DNA from: Pseudofulvimonas gallinarii
GTDB taxonomy: Bacteria; Pseudomonadota; Gammaproteobacteria; Xanthomonadales; UBA2363
Length of the DNA stretch: 64,000 nucleotides
Direction: 5' to 3'
Assembly: GCF_004343305.1 (NCBI RefSeq)
Contig: NZ_SMAF01000007.1
Coordinates: 62,001-126,000, forward strand
In this document: positions 8,553-18,219 of the stretch, piece by piece
Numbering within the stretch: the stretch's first letter is position 1
How the letters are laid out: every line of letters begins with the position of its first letter
Made by a program: the position numbers and the translations under genes
The notes under the pieces: model-generated
What the model was told of the DNA's origin: nothing
The model's database searches: none
Seen by the model: only the letters and a program-made list of their open reading frames with translations

Positions 8553-9566
8553 ATGGAAGCACCTAGCGCCGTCAATCCGCATCGAATCGCCGCCTGGGTG
8601 CTGGCCGGTATCGCCCTGGTCGTCGTGCTCCGCTTCGGCCTGCTGGTACCGCTGCTGGCCGGCCTGCTGGTCTTCCACCTGACGCATTCGCTGGCGCCGT
8701 TCATCGAGCGCCGCATCACGCCGCAGGGCCCTCGCCTGATCGCGGTCACGGTGGTGTCGATGCTCATCATCGGCCTTCTGACCCTCGGGATCGTCGCCCT
8801 GGTCGCCTACTTCCGCAGCGATGCCGGATCGCTGCAGGCGCTGCTCGACCGCCTGATGGCGATCATCGACGACTCGCGCGGCCAGATTCCCGACTCGCTG
8901 CTGGCGTATCTGCCCGAAGACAGCTCGGACATGCGCCGCGCGCTGGGCGAATGGCTGGCCAACCACCGGACCGAGCTGAGTCTGGTCGGCGCCGAAGCGG
9001 TGCAGACCATCGTCCGCCTGCTGATCGGCATGGTGCTGGGTGCGATGATCGCGCTCTACGACGAGCTGCCCAGCCAGTACCTGGGCCAGCTCGGCCGCGA
9101 GATGGTCGGCCGCACCAGCCGCTTCGCCGACGCCTTCCGCCGCATCGTGTTCGCACAGCTTAAGATCTCGCTGCTCAACACCTTCTTCACCGGCATCTTC
9201 CTGGCGGTGGTGCTGCCGGCTTTCGGGGTCCACCTGCCGCTGACCAAGACGCTGATCGTCATCACCTTCGTCGCCGGCCTGCTGCCGGTGGTCGGCAACC
9301 TGATCTCGAACACGGTGATCACCATCGTCGGCCTGTCGGTGTCGTTCTACGTCGCCGTCGCGGCGCTGGCCTACCTGATCCTGATCCACAAGGTCGAGTA
9401 CTTCCTCAACGCGCGCATCGTCGGCGGCGAGATCCATGCCCGTGCCTGGGAGCTGCTGCTGGCGATGCTGACGATGGAAGCCATCTTCGGCATTCCCGGC
9501 CTGGTTGCCGCACCGGTGTACTACGCCTACATCAAGCGCGAGCTGACCGACCAGGGCTGGATCTGA
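8553..9566 (+). CDS. AI-2E family transporter (PerM/YhhT-like membrane protein)
   Basis: 337 residues with the family layout: two N-terminal transmembrane helices (AAWVLAGIALVVVLRF and LIAVTVVSMLIIGLLTLG), a soluble middle segment, and a cluster of C-terminal helices containing LPVVGNLISNTVITIVGL and the conserved tail EAIFGIPGLVAAPVYYAYIK. Members are variously linked to autoinducer-2 export, Na+/H+ antiport or permease roles, so the substrate here is open. Its stop lies only 22 bases before the first Wadjet gene, so the two could share a transcript. Confidence 0.85.
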   Translation: MEAPSAVNPHRIAAWVLAGIALVVVLRFGLLVPLLAGLLVFHLTHSLAPFIERRITPQGPRLIAVTVVSMLIIGLLTLGIVALVAYFRSDAGSLQALLDRLMAIIDDSRGQIPDSLLAYLPEDSSDMRRALGEWLANHRTELSLVGAEAVQTIVRLLIGMVLGAMIALYDELPSQYLGQLGREMVGRTSRFADAFRRIVFAQLKISLLNTFFTGIFLAVVLPAFGVHLPLTKTLIVITFVAGLLPVVGNLISNTVITIVGLSVSFYVAVAALAYLILIHKVEYFLNARIVGGEIHARAWELLLAMLTMEAIFGIPGLVAAPVYYAYIKRELTDQGWI

Positions 9567-9588
9567 CCGTCACCCTGCCGCCCCGTTG

Positions 9589-11034
9589 ATGGCCAACCCG
9601 CAGCAACCGGCCCTGTTCTCGATCGTCCCCGGCGGCCTGTTCGGCCCGCTGGCGTCGCCCAACCGCGCGCATTACTGGCTGCTGCTGTGCCGGCTGTTCG
9701 ACGAGTTTTTCGGGCCGGACGCGCCGCTGCCGCCGAGCACCGGCCTGCCCCGGCGCGAAATCACCGCGGCGCTGGAGCGCTACCTGCTCGCCGATGATCC
9801 CTGGGAAGCCGAGGACGGCGATGCGCCGGACACGCCGATCGCGGTACGCGCCGGCCACATCTACGAGCGTTTCCGCAACGCCGGCTGGTTGCGCCAGGAG
9901 CGCATCGGCGCGCGCGAGATGGTCAGCATGGCGCCACTGGTGGCGCAGCTGCTGTCGACGCTGATCGAATTCGCCGAGCACGGGCCGACCTTCGTCTCGG
10001 CGCGCATGCGCTCGGTGGAACTGCAGCTGCAGCAGGTCGTCGAGGGCCGCGCCAGCGGTGACGCGCTCGACGAGGCCGCCGACCAGGCGCGTCGGCTGCT
10101 GGTGTCGCTGTCGTCGATGAGTCTGACCGTGCGCGACCTGATGCCGCAGCTCACGCGTGCCGAAACCACGGCGCAGTTCGCGCGGCAGTGGTTCGAGCGT
10201 TATGTCGGCGAGTTCTTCATCGGCGACTACGCCGACCTGCATCGCGCCGACCATCCGCTCGCGCGGCGCAGCGCGATCCTCGCCATGACCCGGCAGATCG
10301 AGAGCGGCGAGCGCCGCGCAGCGCTGCTCGCCTGGTACGGCGAGCACCACGGCGATGCCGGGCGCGGCGAACAGCGTTTCGCCCGCAGCCTGCGCCGGCT
10401 GCGCGAACTGGAACGCATCGACGACTACCTTGAGCGCCTCGACGACGACATCCGCCAGGCCAATCGCCGTGCGCTCGCCTTCCTCGACTACCGACTGCGC
10501 GCGCCGGCGCGGCTGGACACCCTGCTGCGACGTGCCGCCCGCGGCGCGCTGGCGGCGGCACCCGGCGACTTGCGCCTGCCTGTCGCCAGTGGCGGCCTGA
10601 TGGATGGCGAGCGCCTGCGCGCGCCGCGCACGCGCCCGGCGGCGATTCCACGCAGCGCCAACGCGACCACGCCGCCGACGCCGGAACAGCTGGCGAGGCT
10701 CGCCCTGTTGCGCCGGATGAAGCGCGCGCGCCTGGTCACCGCCGAGGACATGGCCGGCTATGTCGGCCGCCACCTCGCCGACGGTGCGCAGGTCGATTCC
10801 GATGCGCTGTCGATCCGCAGCATTCCCGACCTTCGCGCCTACCAGACCCTGCTGACGCTGGCCCTGCGCGGTCGCCGCGTCGGCGGCCTGCGCCGCGACG
10901 ACCCCCTCGGCCGCCTGCTGCGCGGCTTCCGTGTCGAACTGCTGGATGACGACGCGCGCAGCGACGGCCCATGGCTGCGCGGACCGCGCTTCGTCATCCG
11001 CCGCGTCGCCACACAGACCCGGACACCCGCATGA
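9589..11034 (+). CDS. jetA: Wadjet system kleisin-like subunit JetA
   Basis: 481 residues from ATG 9589; a TTG directly before it is in frame. The N-terminus LFSIVPGGLFGPLASPNR matches the conserved start of JetA proteins, and the rest is helical and charged, as expected for a kleisin bridging the SMC-like heads. In Wadjet, JetA, JetB and JetC form a condensin-like complex that extrudes DNA loops and JetD cuts small closed circular plasmids. No clear Shine-Dalgarno sequence precedes it, and it sits 22 bases after the AI-2E gene. The stop overlaps jetB by ATGA. Identification rests on the N-terminal motif plus the intact four-gene order. Confidence 0.88.
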   Translation: MANPQQPALFSIVPGGLFGPLASPNRAHYWLLLCRLFDEFFGPDAPLPPSTGLPRREITAALERYLLADDPWEAEDGDAPDTPIAVRAGHIYERFRNAGWLRQERIGAREMVSMAPLVAQLLSTLIEFAEHGPTFVSARMRSVELQLQQVVEGRASGDALDEAADQARRLLVSLSSMSLTVRDLMPQLTRAETTAQFARQWFERYVGEFFIGDYADLHRADHPLARRSAILAMTRQIESGERRAALLAWYGEHHGDAGRGEQRFARSLRRLRELERIDDYLERLDDDIRQANRRALAFLDYRLRAPARLDTLLRRAARGALAAAPGDLRLPVASGGLMDGERLRAPRTRPAAIPRSANATTPPTPEQLARLALLRRMKRARLVTAEDMAGYVGRHLADGAQVDSDALSIRSIPDLRAYQTLLTLALRGRRVGGLRRDDPLGRLLRGFRVELLDDDARSDGPWLRGPRFVIRRVATQTRTPA

Positions 11035-11675
11035 AACGAAGCTGGAACACGCTGAGCCAGCAGTCCAACGGCGCCTGGTCCGCGCAGGATTTCGAACGCG
11101 CCGCCTATAGACTGGTCACCGAACAGGTGCTGTCCGCAGGTGACCGCGGCACGCGCCTGGCCTATCACCTGGTCGAAGAGCACTTCGAGGACTTCGTCGC
11201 CGCGCTGGCGCCCCTGGGCGTGCGCCTGGAACGCAATGCGCACTACCGCTACGTCGTTGCCTTGCCGACGCACGGCGAAGGCGCGCCGGTGTCGCTGGCG
11301 GAGACGCTGCTGCTGCTGGTGCTGCGCCAGCGCTACGACGTCGCCATGCGCGAAGGCCTGATCGAGGACGACGGCCTGGTTACAGTCGAGCTGCCAGACC
11401 TGCAGGAAGCCTACCCGCAACTGACGGGACGGCCGATGCCCGACGTCGGCCTGCTGCGCGAACTGGCGCGCACGCTGCGGCGCTGGGGCGTGTGCCGCCT
11501 GGTCGAGGTCGACGGCGACGATCCGCAGCCGTTCCACCTGCAGGTGCGTCCGGCCATCGTCGAAATCATCGGCGAACAGTGGCTGCAGCGACTCGACCAG
11601 CACTACCGCGGCGGCGACGAGGACGACGCGCCCGACACCGCGGCCTTCGCAGGGGATGACGATGCAAAGGCTTGA
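11031..11675 (+). CDS. jetB: Wadjet system kite-like subunit JetB (DUF4194)
   Basis: 214 residues from the ATG at 11031, which overlaps the jetA stop (ATGA). The sequence contains AAYRLVTEQVLSAGD, PVSLAETLLLLVLRQRYD and a winged-helix-like stretch, fitting DUF4194 proteins that act like MukE/kite subunits binding the JetA kleisin. The C-terminal dozen residues are strongly acidic. The stop lies inside the start region of jetC (20-base overlap), so expression is probably coupled through all four genes. Confidence 0.87.
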   Translation: MKRSWNTLSQQSNGAWSAQDFERAAYRLVTEQVLSAGDRGTRLAYHLVEEHFEDFVAALAPLGVRLERNAHYRYVVALPTHGEGAPVSLAETLLLLVLRQRYDVAMREGLIEDDGLVTVELPDLQEAYPQLTGRPMPDVGLLRELARTLRRWGVCRLVEVDGDDPQPFHLQVRPAIVEIIGEQWLQRLDQHYRGGDEDDAPDTAAFAGDDDAKA

Positions 11676-14600
11676 GCGCGTCCACCTGGTGCAGTTCTTC
11701 CTGTTCGAGGCGCAGACGCTCGAACTCGACCGCACCTCCGCCGTGATCGCGCCCAACGGCGCCGGCAAGAGCGCGCTGCTTGACGCTCTGCAGATCGTGT
11801 TGCTGGGCGGCGACCGCAGCCGCATCCGCTTCAACGCACAGGCCGGCGGCAGCGCGCGGGCGCGCAGCATCCGCGACTACTGCCTGGGCGTGTACCGCAG
11901 CGGCGACGACGGCCGCAAGCGTCGCACCGCGACGACGTACATCTCGCTGGTGTTCCGCGACGAGGACAGCGGCCTGCCGCTGACGGCCGGCATCGCGCTG
12001 GCCGCGTCGGCGGACGAACCCGAACACCGTGTGCATGGCCTGTACCTGTTGCCGGGCGTGGCGCTGGAGCTGGACGACCACCTCGAACAGGTCGACGGCC
12101 GCACGCTGCCGCTGGCCTGGGCGACGTTCCGCGAACAGGCATCGCGCCGCTGCAAGGCGGCCGGTGGAACGCTGGAGCTGCACAGCGTGGCCGAGCGTTT
12201 CGTGAAGGACCTGCTGTTCCGCCTGCGCGCCACGGCGACCGCGAATCCCGACGTCAACGCCTACCGCAAGGCCTTCCTCAACGCGCTGAACCTGCAGCGC
12301 GTCGATGATGTCGACCTGTTCGTGCGTGACCTGGTCGCCGAGAACCGGCCCACCGACATCGCACGCTTCCGCTCGCTGCTGGAAAGTTTCCGGCAGATCC
12401 GCGACCGCATCGAGCAGGTGCGCCAGCGCATCGAGGCGGCCGAAGGCGCCGAGAAGCAGTACGAACGCATCGCCAGCCAGGCGGTGCGCGCGGCGTCGTA
12501 CCGCGCCCTCGCCGCCGAATACGCGCGCGACCTTTACGGCGAACAGATCGAAACCGCCGAGGCCGATGTCGAGGCCGCGCGCGAAGCGCTGTCACGCACG
12601 CGCCGCGAACTGGCCGAAGCGCGCAGCGAACGCGAGCGCCTGCGCGACGAACTCGAGCGCGGCAATGCGCAGTTGGCCGGCCACGGCGGTTATGGCGAGC
12701 AGGCACGGTTCGAGGAAGTGGCCGCCCGCGATCGCGAGCGCCTGGCGCAGATCCGGGGCTTGCTGCTGCGCGAGATCGCGGCGATCGCGGATCGCCTGGG
12801 TTCGCTGCCGGCCGTCGACGGCGTCGATGCGGCCATGCTGGCCGAGGCACGTCGCCCCTGGGCGCAGTGGTATGCGGCGCTTGGAGGCGACGGCGGCGAG
12901 GAACATCTGCCGTGGTCACCGGAAGACTTCTTCGACGCGGCGCGCACCGCGCTGCAGGCGGCACGGCCGCTGGTCGAGCAGCTCGAGTCCTTCGGGCGCC
13001 GCCTTCACGCCGAACTGGAACAGTCGCGCGCACGTGCGCAGGCGGCGCGGTCGAACCACGGCCGGCTCGCCGCCGGGCAGGCGGAACTGGCGCCGGATGT
13101 CGTCCGCCTGATGAACTACCTGCGTGACGAAGGTATCGACGCGCGCCCGGTCTGCGATCTCGTGCGCGTGCGCGATCCCGCCTGGCAGCGCGCCATCGAG
13201 GCCTACCTGCGCAGCAATGTCGAAGCGCTGCTGATTCCCGTCGAGCAGGAGGAAAAGGCGACGCGGCTGTACCGCGGCCTGCGCGACGGCCGCGCCGTCT
13301 ATGGCGTCAAGCTGGCACTGTCGAGCCACGCCCGCGCCGGCCGGCGCGACGAGCCCGCGTCGGGCACGGTCGCCGCATTGCTCGAGGGTCTCAACGACGA
13401 TGCGCTGGCCTTCCTGCGCCGGCAACTCGGCGACCTGCGCTGCGTCGACGGTGATGCCGAACTGCTGCGCACGCGCCAGGGCCTGAGCGCCGACGGCGTG
13501 CTCGCCAAGGGCGGCAGCATCGAACGCCTGCGCCTGCCGGCCGTCGGCGAACTGAAGATCGGCGCCGCCGACAATCGCGACCGCCTGCGCGTGCTGCGCC
13601 AGGACATGGATCGTGCCGAGGCCGATGTCCGCCGCCTTGAACCGCTGGTGCGCGCACTGGACGGCCATCATCGCGGCCTGTCGCGGCTGGCGCAGGGCGA
13701 CGAGCTGGCGCAGGCGCTGCATGCGCGCGTGCTGGAACACCACGATGTCGCGCAGCGCCTGCGCAGCAGCCGTGACACGGCCGCCGCATCGGCGGATCCG
13801 GACCTGCTGCGGCTGGCGGAAAAGGTGCGCGAACTGCGCGGCGAACGTGACGCCGCCGAACAGCGCGTCGAGGCGCTGGTCGGTCGCGAGGCAGTGGCCG
13901 ACGGCCGCCTCGCCAGGCTGGTCGAGATGCTCGAAGCGCTGCGCGCGCAGGAAGAGCTGATCGCGCGCAAGGCGGTGCAGGCCTTCGCCGATCCCGACGT
14001 CGATCCGAATCGCGTCGAGCGCCAGCGCGAGGACATGGACGACCGCTTCGCGACGCTGGAAGAACGCCGCCAGCAGTGTGAAGCGCGTGCCGGTGAATCC
14101 GACCGGCGGCTGGCGCACATGCTGCCCGAAGCCTGGAGCGTGCTGTCTCAGTACGCGCGCGACCATGGCCTCGACCTGGAGCTGGAGACACACGACTGGC
14201 GCCGCGCGCGTACGCTGCTGCAGCGCGAACTGGCGCAGCTGCGCGATACCGACCTGGTGCGCTACCAGGCCGATGCCGACCGCGCCTACGACACCGCCGT
14301 CGAGACCTTCCGCGCCAGCGTGGCCGCCACGCTCAACGACAACTTCGTCCGCCTCAAGGGCCAGATCGCCACGCTCAACCGCACGCTGCGCGCCAGCCCG
14401 GCGTTCTCGAACAACGAGCGCTACCAGTTCCACTACGAAGTGGTGCCGGAATTCCGCGATCTCGAACGCTTCATCCGCCGTGCCGCCGACGTCGGCAGCG
14501 AGGACAACCTGTTCGGCAGTGCCGGCGAGGTGCCGGCCGCGTTCCGCGAATTGATCGAGGACAATATCGCAGCGCGTTCAACCACTTCGCCACTTGACGA

Positions 14601-15084
14601 CTACCGGCGCTTTTTCCGCTTCGAGGTGCAGATCCGCCAGGACGACGAGGTGATCGGCACGCTCAGCGAACGCATGCGCTCCGGTTCCGGTGGCGAGCAT
14701 CGCGCGCCACTCTATGTGATTGCCGGCGCCGCACTGGCGGCCGCCTACGGCAAGAGCGAGGCGCAACCCGGCGGCATGGGCCTGATCCTGCTCGACGAGT
14801 TCGGCGACAAGATCGACGCCCAGAACGCGCGCGCGACCACCAACTACCTGCGTTCGCTGGGCCTGCAGCTCCTGCTGGCGGCGCCGGACACCGCCCAGGG
14901 CACGCTCAGTGGCGTGCTCGACAGCTACATCGAGCTGTTCCGCGATGGCGACCTGCTTCAGGTCGAACGCATCGAGGTCAAGGAGGCGGCGCGAGAGCTG
15001 CTGCTGTCCGACCAGTTCGACCTGCATCCCGGACTGCTGGTCGAGGAAACCGCGCGCATCGAACGCGAGCTGGGCTTGCAATGA
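11656..15084 (+). CDS. jetC: Wadjet system SMC-like ATPase JetC
   Basis: 1142 residues. The P-loop APNGAGKSALLDALQ is at residues 32-46. A long charged coiled-coil follows (for example TRRELAEARSERERLRDELE), with a central non-coil region near 500-640 as hinge, then a second coil. The ABC signature SGSGGE is at 1009-1014 and Walker B LILLDEFGD at about 1043-1051, with Asp1047 and Glu1048. All ATPase motifs look intact. Established Wadjet work shows ATP-driven DNA loop extrusion by this subunit. A second ATG lies six bases into the gene (11662). The stop overlaps jetD by ATGA. Confidence 0.92.
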   Translation: MTMQRLERVHLVQFFLFEAQTLELDRTSAVIAPNGAGKSALLDALQIVLLGGDRSRIRFNAQAGGSARARSIRDYCLGVYRSGDDGRKRRTATTYISLVFRDEDSGLPLTAGIALAASADEPEHRVHGLYLLPGVALELDDHLEQVDGRTLPLAWATFREQASRRCKAAGGTLELHSVAERFVKDLLFRLRATATANPDVNAYRKAFLNALNLQRVDDVDLFVRDLVAENRPTDIARFRSLLESFRQIRDRIEQVRQRIEAAEGAEKQYERIASQAVRAASYRALAAEYARDLYGEQIETAEADVEAAREALSRTRRELAEARSERERLRDELERGNAQLAGHGGYGEQARFEEVAARDRERLAQIRGLLLREIAAIADRLGSLPAVDGVDAAMLAEARRPWAQWYAALGGDGGEEHLPWSPEDFFDAARTALQAARPLVEQLESFGRRLHAELEQSRARAQAARSNHGRLAAGQAELAPDVVRLMNYLRDEGIDARPVCDLVRVRDPAWQRAIEAYLRSNVEALLIPVEQEEKATRLYRGLRDGRAVYGVKLALSSHARAGRRDEPASGTVAALLEGLNDDALAFLRRQLGDLRCVDGDAELLRTRQGLSADGVLAKGGSIERLRLPAVGELKIGAADNRDRLRVLRQDMDRAEADVRRLEPLVRALDGHHRGLSRLAQGDELAQALHARVLEHHDVAQRLRSSRDTAAASADPDLLRLAEKVRELRGERDAAEQRVEALVGREAVADGRLARLVEMLEALRAQEELIARKAVQAFADPDVDPNRVERQREDMDDRFATLEERRQQCEARAGESDRRLAHMLPEAWSVLSQYARDHGLDLELETHDWRRARTLLQRELAQLRDTDLVRYQADADRAYDTAVETFRASVAATLNDNFVRLKGQIATLNRTLRASPAFSNNERYQFHYEVVPEFRDLERFIRRAADVGSEDNLFGSAGEVPAAFRELIEDNIAARSTTSPLDDYRRFFRFEVQIRQDDEVIGTLSERMRSGSGGEHRAPLYVIAGAALAAAYGKSEAQPGGMGLILLDEFGDKIDAQNARATTNYLRSLGLQLLLAAPDTAQGTLSGVLDSYIELFRDGDLLQVERIEVKEAARELLLSDQFDLHPGLLVEETARIERELGLQ

Positions 15085-16298
15085 GTGGGCCGCAGGCGCC
15101 GGAGGACTCACCGGCATTGCGCTTCCTTGGGCGGCTGCTGGCGCGCGTCGACTCGGCCGCAGTCCGTGACGGCAGCATCGTGGTCAGTGTTCCTATGTCG
15201 ACGGCCAGCGCGCCGGAATACCACGCAGCGCGCACCTGGACGGAGCGCGAGGAATTCCACGCGGTGATTGCACTGGCCGAGCGCGCCGGTGCGGTAACCG
15301 TGCGCAGCGAGCGTCACCGGGACGATCCCGGACTAGTGCGGGTGACCGTTGCCGATACGCAGGCGCTGGCTGCGTTTCTGGGCAGGAAGACGCTGCGCCA
15401 GCAGGTGGAAGCCGCCAGGACGACGCTCGCCGGTGCAGCGCGCCGGTTCCCCGTCATTGAAGCGGTGCTTTCACGGTGGGCGAAGGGAAAGACCGTGCGA
15501 GGCAGGCGCTCCGAGGCGGCGGTCGATCTTGCAGATGCTGCGCGGGTGGTTGATGCAGGACTTCGCGAAGGCGGGCCGGAACGCCTCCTGCGGCGCGAGA
15601 GCATCCGCCTGTTCGGCGACAGCAAACGTGTAGAGGCGTTGACGCCGTGGCTGGAAGTCCTGCTGACGGGCGAACTGGCTGCCACCGGCCTCGATGATGC
15701 CCAGATCTGGTCGGCATTGGGCTTGCGTAAACAACCGCAGCCGTTGCTCCTGGCAGGCGGGGCAAGACTGCAACTGGTTGACGGACTTCACGTCGACCTT
15801 GTTCGCCCCTACCTGGGCATCGCGCCCGAATCACTGTGTGCCATCGACACGGCGGCACGGTACCTGATCAGCGTCGAAAACCTTGCCAGCTTCCATGACC
15901 TGGCGCGGGGCGCCGAGGAGCGCAGCGTCGTCATCGCCTACACCGGCGGAATGCCCTCGCCTGTGTGGCGGGAGGCCTACCGGCGTCTGCTCGAGGGCCT
16001 GCCTGACGACGCCCGGGTGCTGCATTGGGGTGACATCGATGAGGGCGGCTTCCGCATAGCGGCCGTGCTTGCCCAGACAGCGACAACAGTCGGAAGGACA
16101 CTCGAGCCGTGGCTGATGTCGCCCGCGGATCTCCCGGAGACGGTGCGCGCGGGTGCTTCAGTACCTTCAACCGCCACCCGGAACGCCATGCAACATTGGG
16201 CGCGTCGCGCCGGATGGGAAGAGCTCGCGGCAACGTTGATCGAACAGTGTGTCGTATGCGAGCAGGAAGCCTTGCCGGCAATCTTTCCGGGAGAATGA
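15081..16298 (+). CDS. jetD: Wadjet system nuclease JetD (DUF3322 + DUF2220, Toprim-like)
   Basis: 405 residues with an N-terminal DUF3322-like region and a C-terminal DUF2220 Toprim-like fold. The likely metal-binding residues are visible: Glu266 in LISVENLASFHDL, YTGGMPS near 290, and Asp318/Asp320 in HWGDIDEGGFRIA. JetD is the topoVI-like subunit that cleaves the plasmid after loop extrusion. It overlaps jetC by ATGA and is the last gene of the operon. Base composition in the middle of the gene looks less GC-rich than its neighbours, which fits an acquired defence locus; this is a visual impression, not a calculation. Confidence 0.92.
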   Translation: MSGPQAPEDSPALRFLGRLLARVDSAAVRDGSIVVSVPMSTASAPEYHAARTWTEREEFHAVIALAERAGAVTVRSERHRDDPGLVRVTVADTQALAAFLGRKTLRQQVEAARTTLAGAARRFPVIEAVLSRWAKGKTVRGRRSEAAVDLADAARVVDAGLREGGPERLLRRESIRLFGDSKRVEALTPWLEVLLTGELAATGLDDAQIWSALGLRKQPQPLLLAGGARLQLVDGLHVDLVRPYLGIAPESLCAIDTAARYLISVENLASFHDLARGAEERSVVIAYTGGMPSPVWREAYRRLLEGLPDDARVLHWGDIDEGGFRIAAVLAQTATTVGRTLEPWLMSPADLPETVRAGASVPSTATRNAMQHWARRAGWEELAATLIEQCVVCEQEALPAIFPGE

Positions 16299-16682
16299 CC
16301 GTCCACCGCCCGCGACGCGAGCTATGGACGCCGCGGTAACCAGGGGCGCCGTTTGCGTGGCGCAAATGCGCAGGGCGGACGTCAATTCCGCCCCAACCGG
16401 TCTGGACGATTCTTCCGCGACCCGTTAGCAATGAAGACCTGGCGCTTCCTTCATGGTGGCCGCGTGTCGCAGACAAGACAATGCCAGCATGGGACCGGCT
16501 TCCCGGCGGCGGCGTCCGTACCTGAACGTACTACGGAGCGGGCCGTCGACGTCGTGTTGCTGCAAAAGAGCGCCGTCGACATGCCGCCCGGTCGACACGC
16601 CCGTCATCGACGGCGCGGTGAAAACGGATCGGGGCTCACCGGTCGCAAATCCAGACATCCAGAAGAGCGCCCCAGCCTCTGC
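16299..16682. other. Non-coding gap after the Wadjet operon
   Basis: 384 bases between convergent jetD and the DUF423 gene. Frames are broken on both strands and no gene was recognised. The start holds two inverted repeats (listed separately). The rest is unremarkable and could include the right-hand junction of an acquired defence island, but no direct repeat, tRNA or integrase is visible. Confidence 0.5.
16352..16393 (+). terminator. Hairpins downstream of jetD
   Basis: TTTGCG-TGG-CGCAAA (16352-16366) and GGGCGG-N9-CCGCCC (16373-16393) are perfect inverted repeats 54-95 bases after the jetD stop. Neither is followed by a strong T-run. They may form the transcript end of jetABCD. Confidence 0.3.
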
Positions 16683-17093
16683 TCAAGTCGTTCCACCTGT
16701 TCGACTGCGGGCAGCGGCGACGGCGAGCGCCAACCAGCCGAGGATGAAGGCGACGCCGCCGGTCGGGACGATATAGCGCAGGCCGCCGGCGCCAAGTCGC
16801 GGCCACCACAGGTGCAGCACGTAGATGCCGACCGAGAAGCAGACGATGCCGGCGAGGAACAAGATGGCGGCGATCCGCAGCCATCGGCTGGGTCGTGCCG
16901 ACATCCACAGCGCCGTCACCAGCAGCACCACGCTGTGTGCCAGATGCAGATGCGTCGCCGACTGCGCCTGCGTCACCGCGCGTTCGAGGAGATCCGGCGG
17001 AAACGTCCGCGCCAGGCCGTGACTGGCCCAGGCGCCTACGGCCACCGCCATCGCACCGGAAAGACCTGCCGTCGTCGCCCAGAACCTTGTCAT
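16683..17093 (-). CDS. DUF423 family small membrane protein
   Basis: 136 residues from ATG 17093, chosen because it begins directly with the first membrane helix (MTRFWATTAGLSGAMAVAVG). The family hallmark GAWASHGL follows, with three further hydrophobic segments and the conserved end region YIVPTGGVAFILGWLALAVA. DUF423 proteins (for example E. coli YgdD) are inner-membrane proteins of unknown function. It stands alone, convergent with jetD. Confidence 0.88.
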   Translation of the reverse strand: MTRFWATTAGLSGAMAVAVGAWASHGLARTFPPDLLERAVTQAQSATHLHLAHSVVLLVTALWMSARPSRWLRIAAILFLAGIVCFSVGIYVLHLWWPRLGAGGLRYIVPTGGVAFILGWLALAVAAARSRTGGTT

Positions 17094-17243
17094 CGTTGCG
17101 CCGTCACCTGTGTGCTTGCCGGGAAAGGATAACGCCCGCACCGCCGCGCGGACGCCCGCGTCACGAGGGCGCCCGCGTTCATTACCCCCGGAGCGCCGGT
17201 CAACGGCGAGTGACGCCGCCCACGCGGCGGCGCTGGCTGCCGC

Positions 17244-17615
17244 TCAGCGATGCTGGTCGATGAGGACGGGATTGCCGTCGGGGTCGGCGACGACGATGTG
17301 TGCCGGGCCGCTGCCATGCTCGTCGGCGCGGGCGTCGAGCTGCACGCCCTGCGCCAGCAGGTGGCGCTGGATCTGGCGGACGTCGGCGAAATCCGGCAAC
17401 GGCTGCGCATCGCTGTCCCAGCCGGGATTGAAGGTCAGCATGTTCTTCTCGAACATGCCCTGGAACAGCCCGATCAGCGTCGTGCCGTTCTTCATGATCA
17501 GCCAGTTCTGTTCCTGGTTGCCACCGAAGACACTGAAGCCGAGCTTCTCGTAGAACGCCGGTGAGGCGGCGATGTCCTTCACCGCCAGGCTGACTGAAAA
17601 CGCACCCAGTTCCAT
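17244..17615 (-). CDS. VOC family protein (glyoxalase/bleomycin-resistance fold)
   Basis: 123 residues, the size of a single VOC module pair. It begins [21 protein letters not shown], with the typical beta-strand plus KD-x2-S start, has [12 protein letters not shown], and ends with the second metal-side strand [20 protein letters not shown] proteins are metal-dependent lyases, dioxygenases or drug-binding proteins; the substrate cannot be read from the sequence. GGAG lies about 10 bases upstream of the ATG. No operon partner. Confidence 0.85.
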   Translation of the reverse strand: MELGAFSVSLAVKDIAASPAFYEKLGFSVFGGNQEQNWLIMKNGTTLIGLFQGMFEKNMLTFNPGWDSDAQPLPDFADVRQIQRHLLAQGVQLDARADEHGSGPAHIVVADPDGNPVLIDQHR

Positions 17616-17719
17616 GCGGCGTCACTCCGGTTGGCGTGGCGCGCACGGTGCGGGCCATCGCTGCATTGAACTACCCTTGCCTGTGCATCGCAACGGCACC
17701 CGCCTGCAGGTACCGCCCT

Positions 17720-18046
17720 TCAGCTGCGCAGGACCTTCTCCAGCGCCTTGCCCTTGGCCAGCTCGTCCACGAGCTTGTCCAGGCAACGGATCTGGCGCAT
17801 CAGCGGATCCTCGACCTCTTCCACGCGCACCCCGCAGACCACGCCGCTGACCAGGGGATGACGTTCCACAACCGCGGGAGCGCCCGCGAAGAAAGTCCGG
17901 AAATCCACCTGCTGTGCGATCAGTGCGTCCAGCTCCGCCTGGCTGTAACCGGACAGCCAGCGGATGACGGCATCGACTTCATCCTTCGTGCGACCCTTCT
18001 TCTCCGCTTTCTGTACGTACATTGGATAGACCTTCGCGAACGCCAT
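17720..18046 (-). CDS. DUF2200 family protein
   Basis: 108 residues from ATG 18046, which has GAGAG about 8 bases upstream. An in-frame GTG at 18055 would add VFA, which many relatives have (RVFxM), so the true start may be there. The family body is plain: [28 protein letters not shown]-like [15 protein letters not shown] and the conserved end [20 protein letters not shown] followed by [14 protein letters not shown]. The function is unknown; the family is small, soluble and widespread. Confidence 0.85.
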   Translation of the reverse strand: MAFAKVYPMYVQKAEKKGRTKDEVDAVIRWLSGYSQAELDALIAQQVDFRTFFAGAPAVVERHPLVSGVVCGVRVEEVEDPLMRQIRCLDKLVDELAKGKALEKVLRS

Positions 18047-18219
18047 CGCGAACACTCTCTCGTTGCTGGCCCTGCGCGGATCTCCCGACGTCCGTGCCGA
18101 TCCTAGCGCAGTCCGGCCCCCGGCGAGCCCGTGCTTCCAGCGCAGCCGGCTTCCTTTCACCCGCCGCTGCAGGCCGGTCTTACGCGCGGGACAGCCTGCG
18201 CTCGGCGTCGCGGCCAGCG

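Noticed and set aside
9589-16298. Interpreting the four-gene locus as a housekeeping MukBEF condensin
   Set aside because: The order and the JetD-type DUF3322/DUF2220 nuclease are specific to Wadjet/MksBEFG; MukBEF has no such fourth gene.
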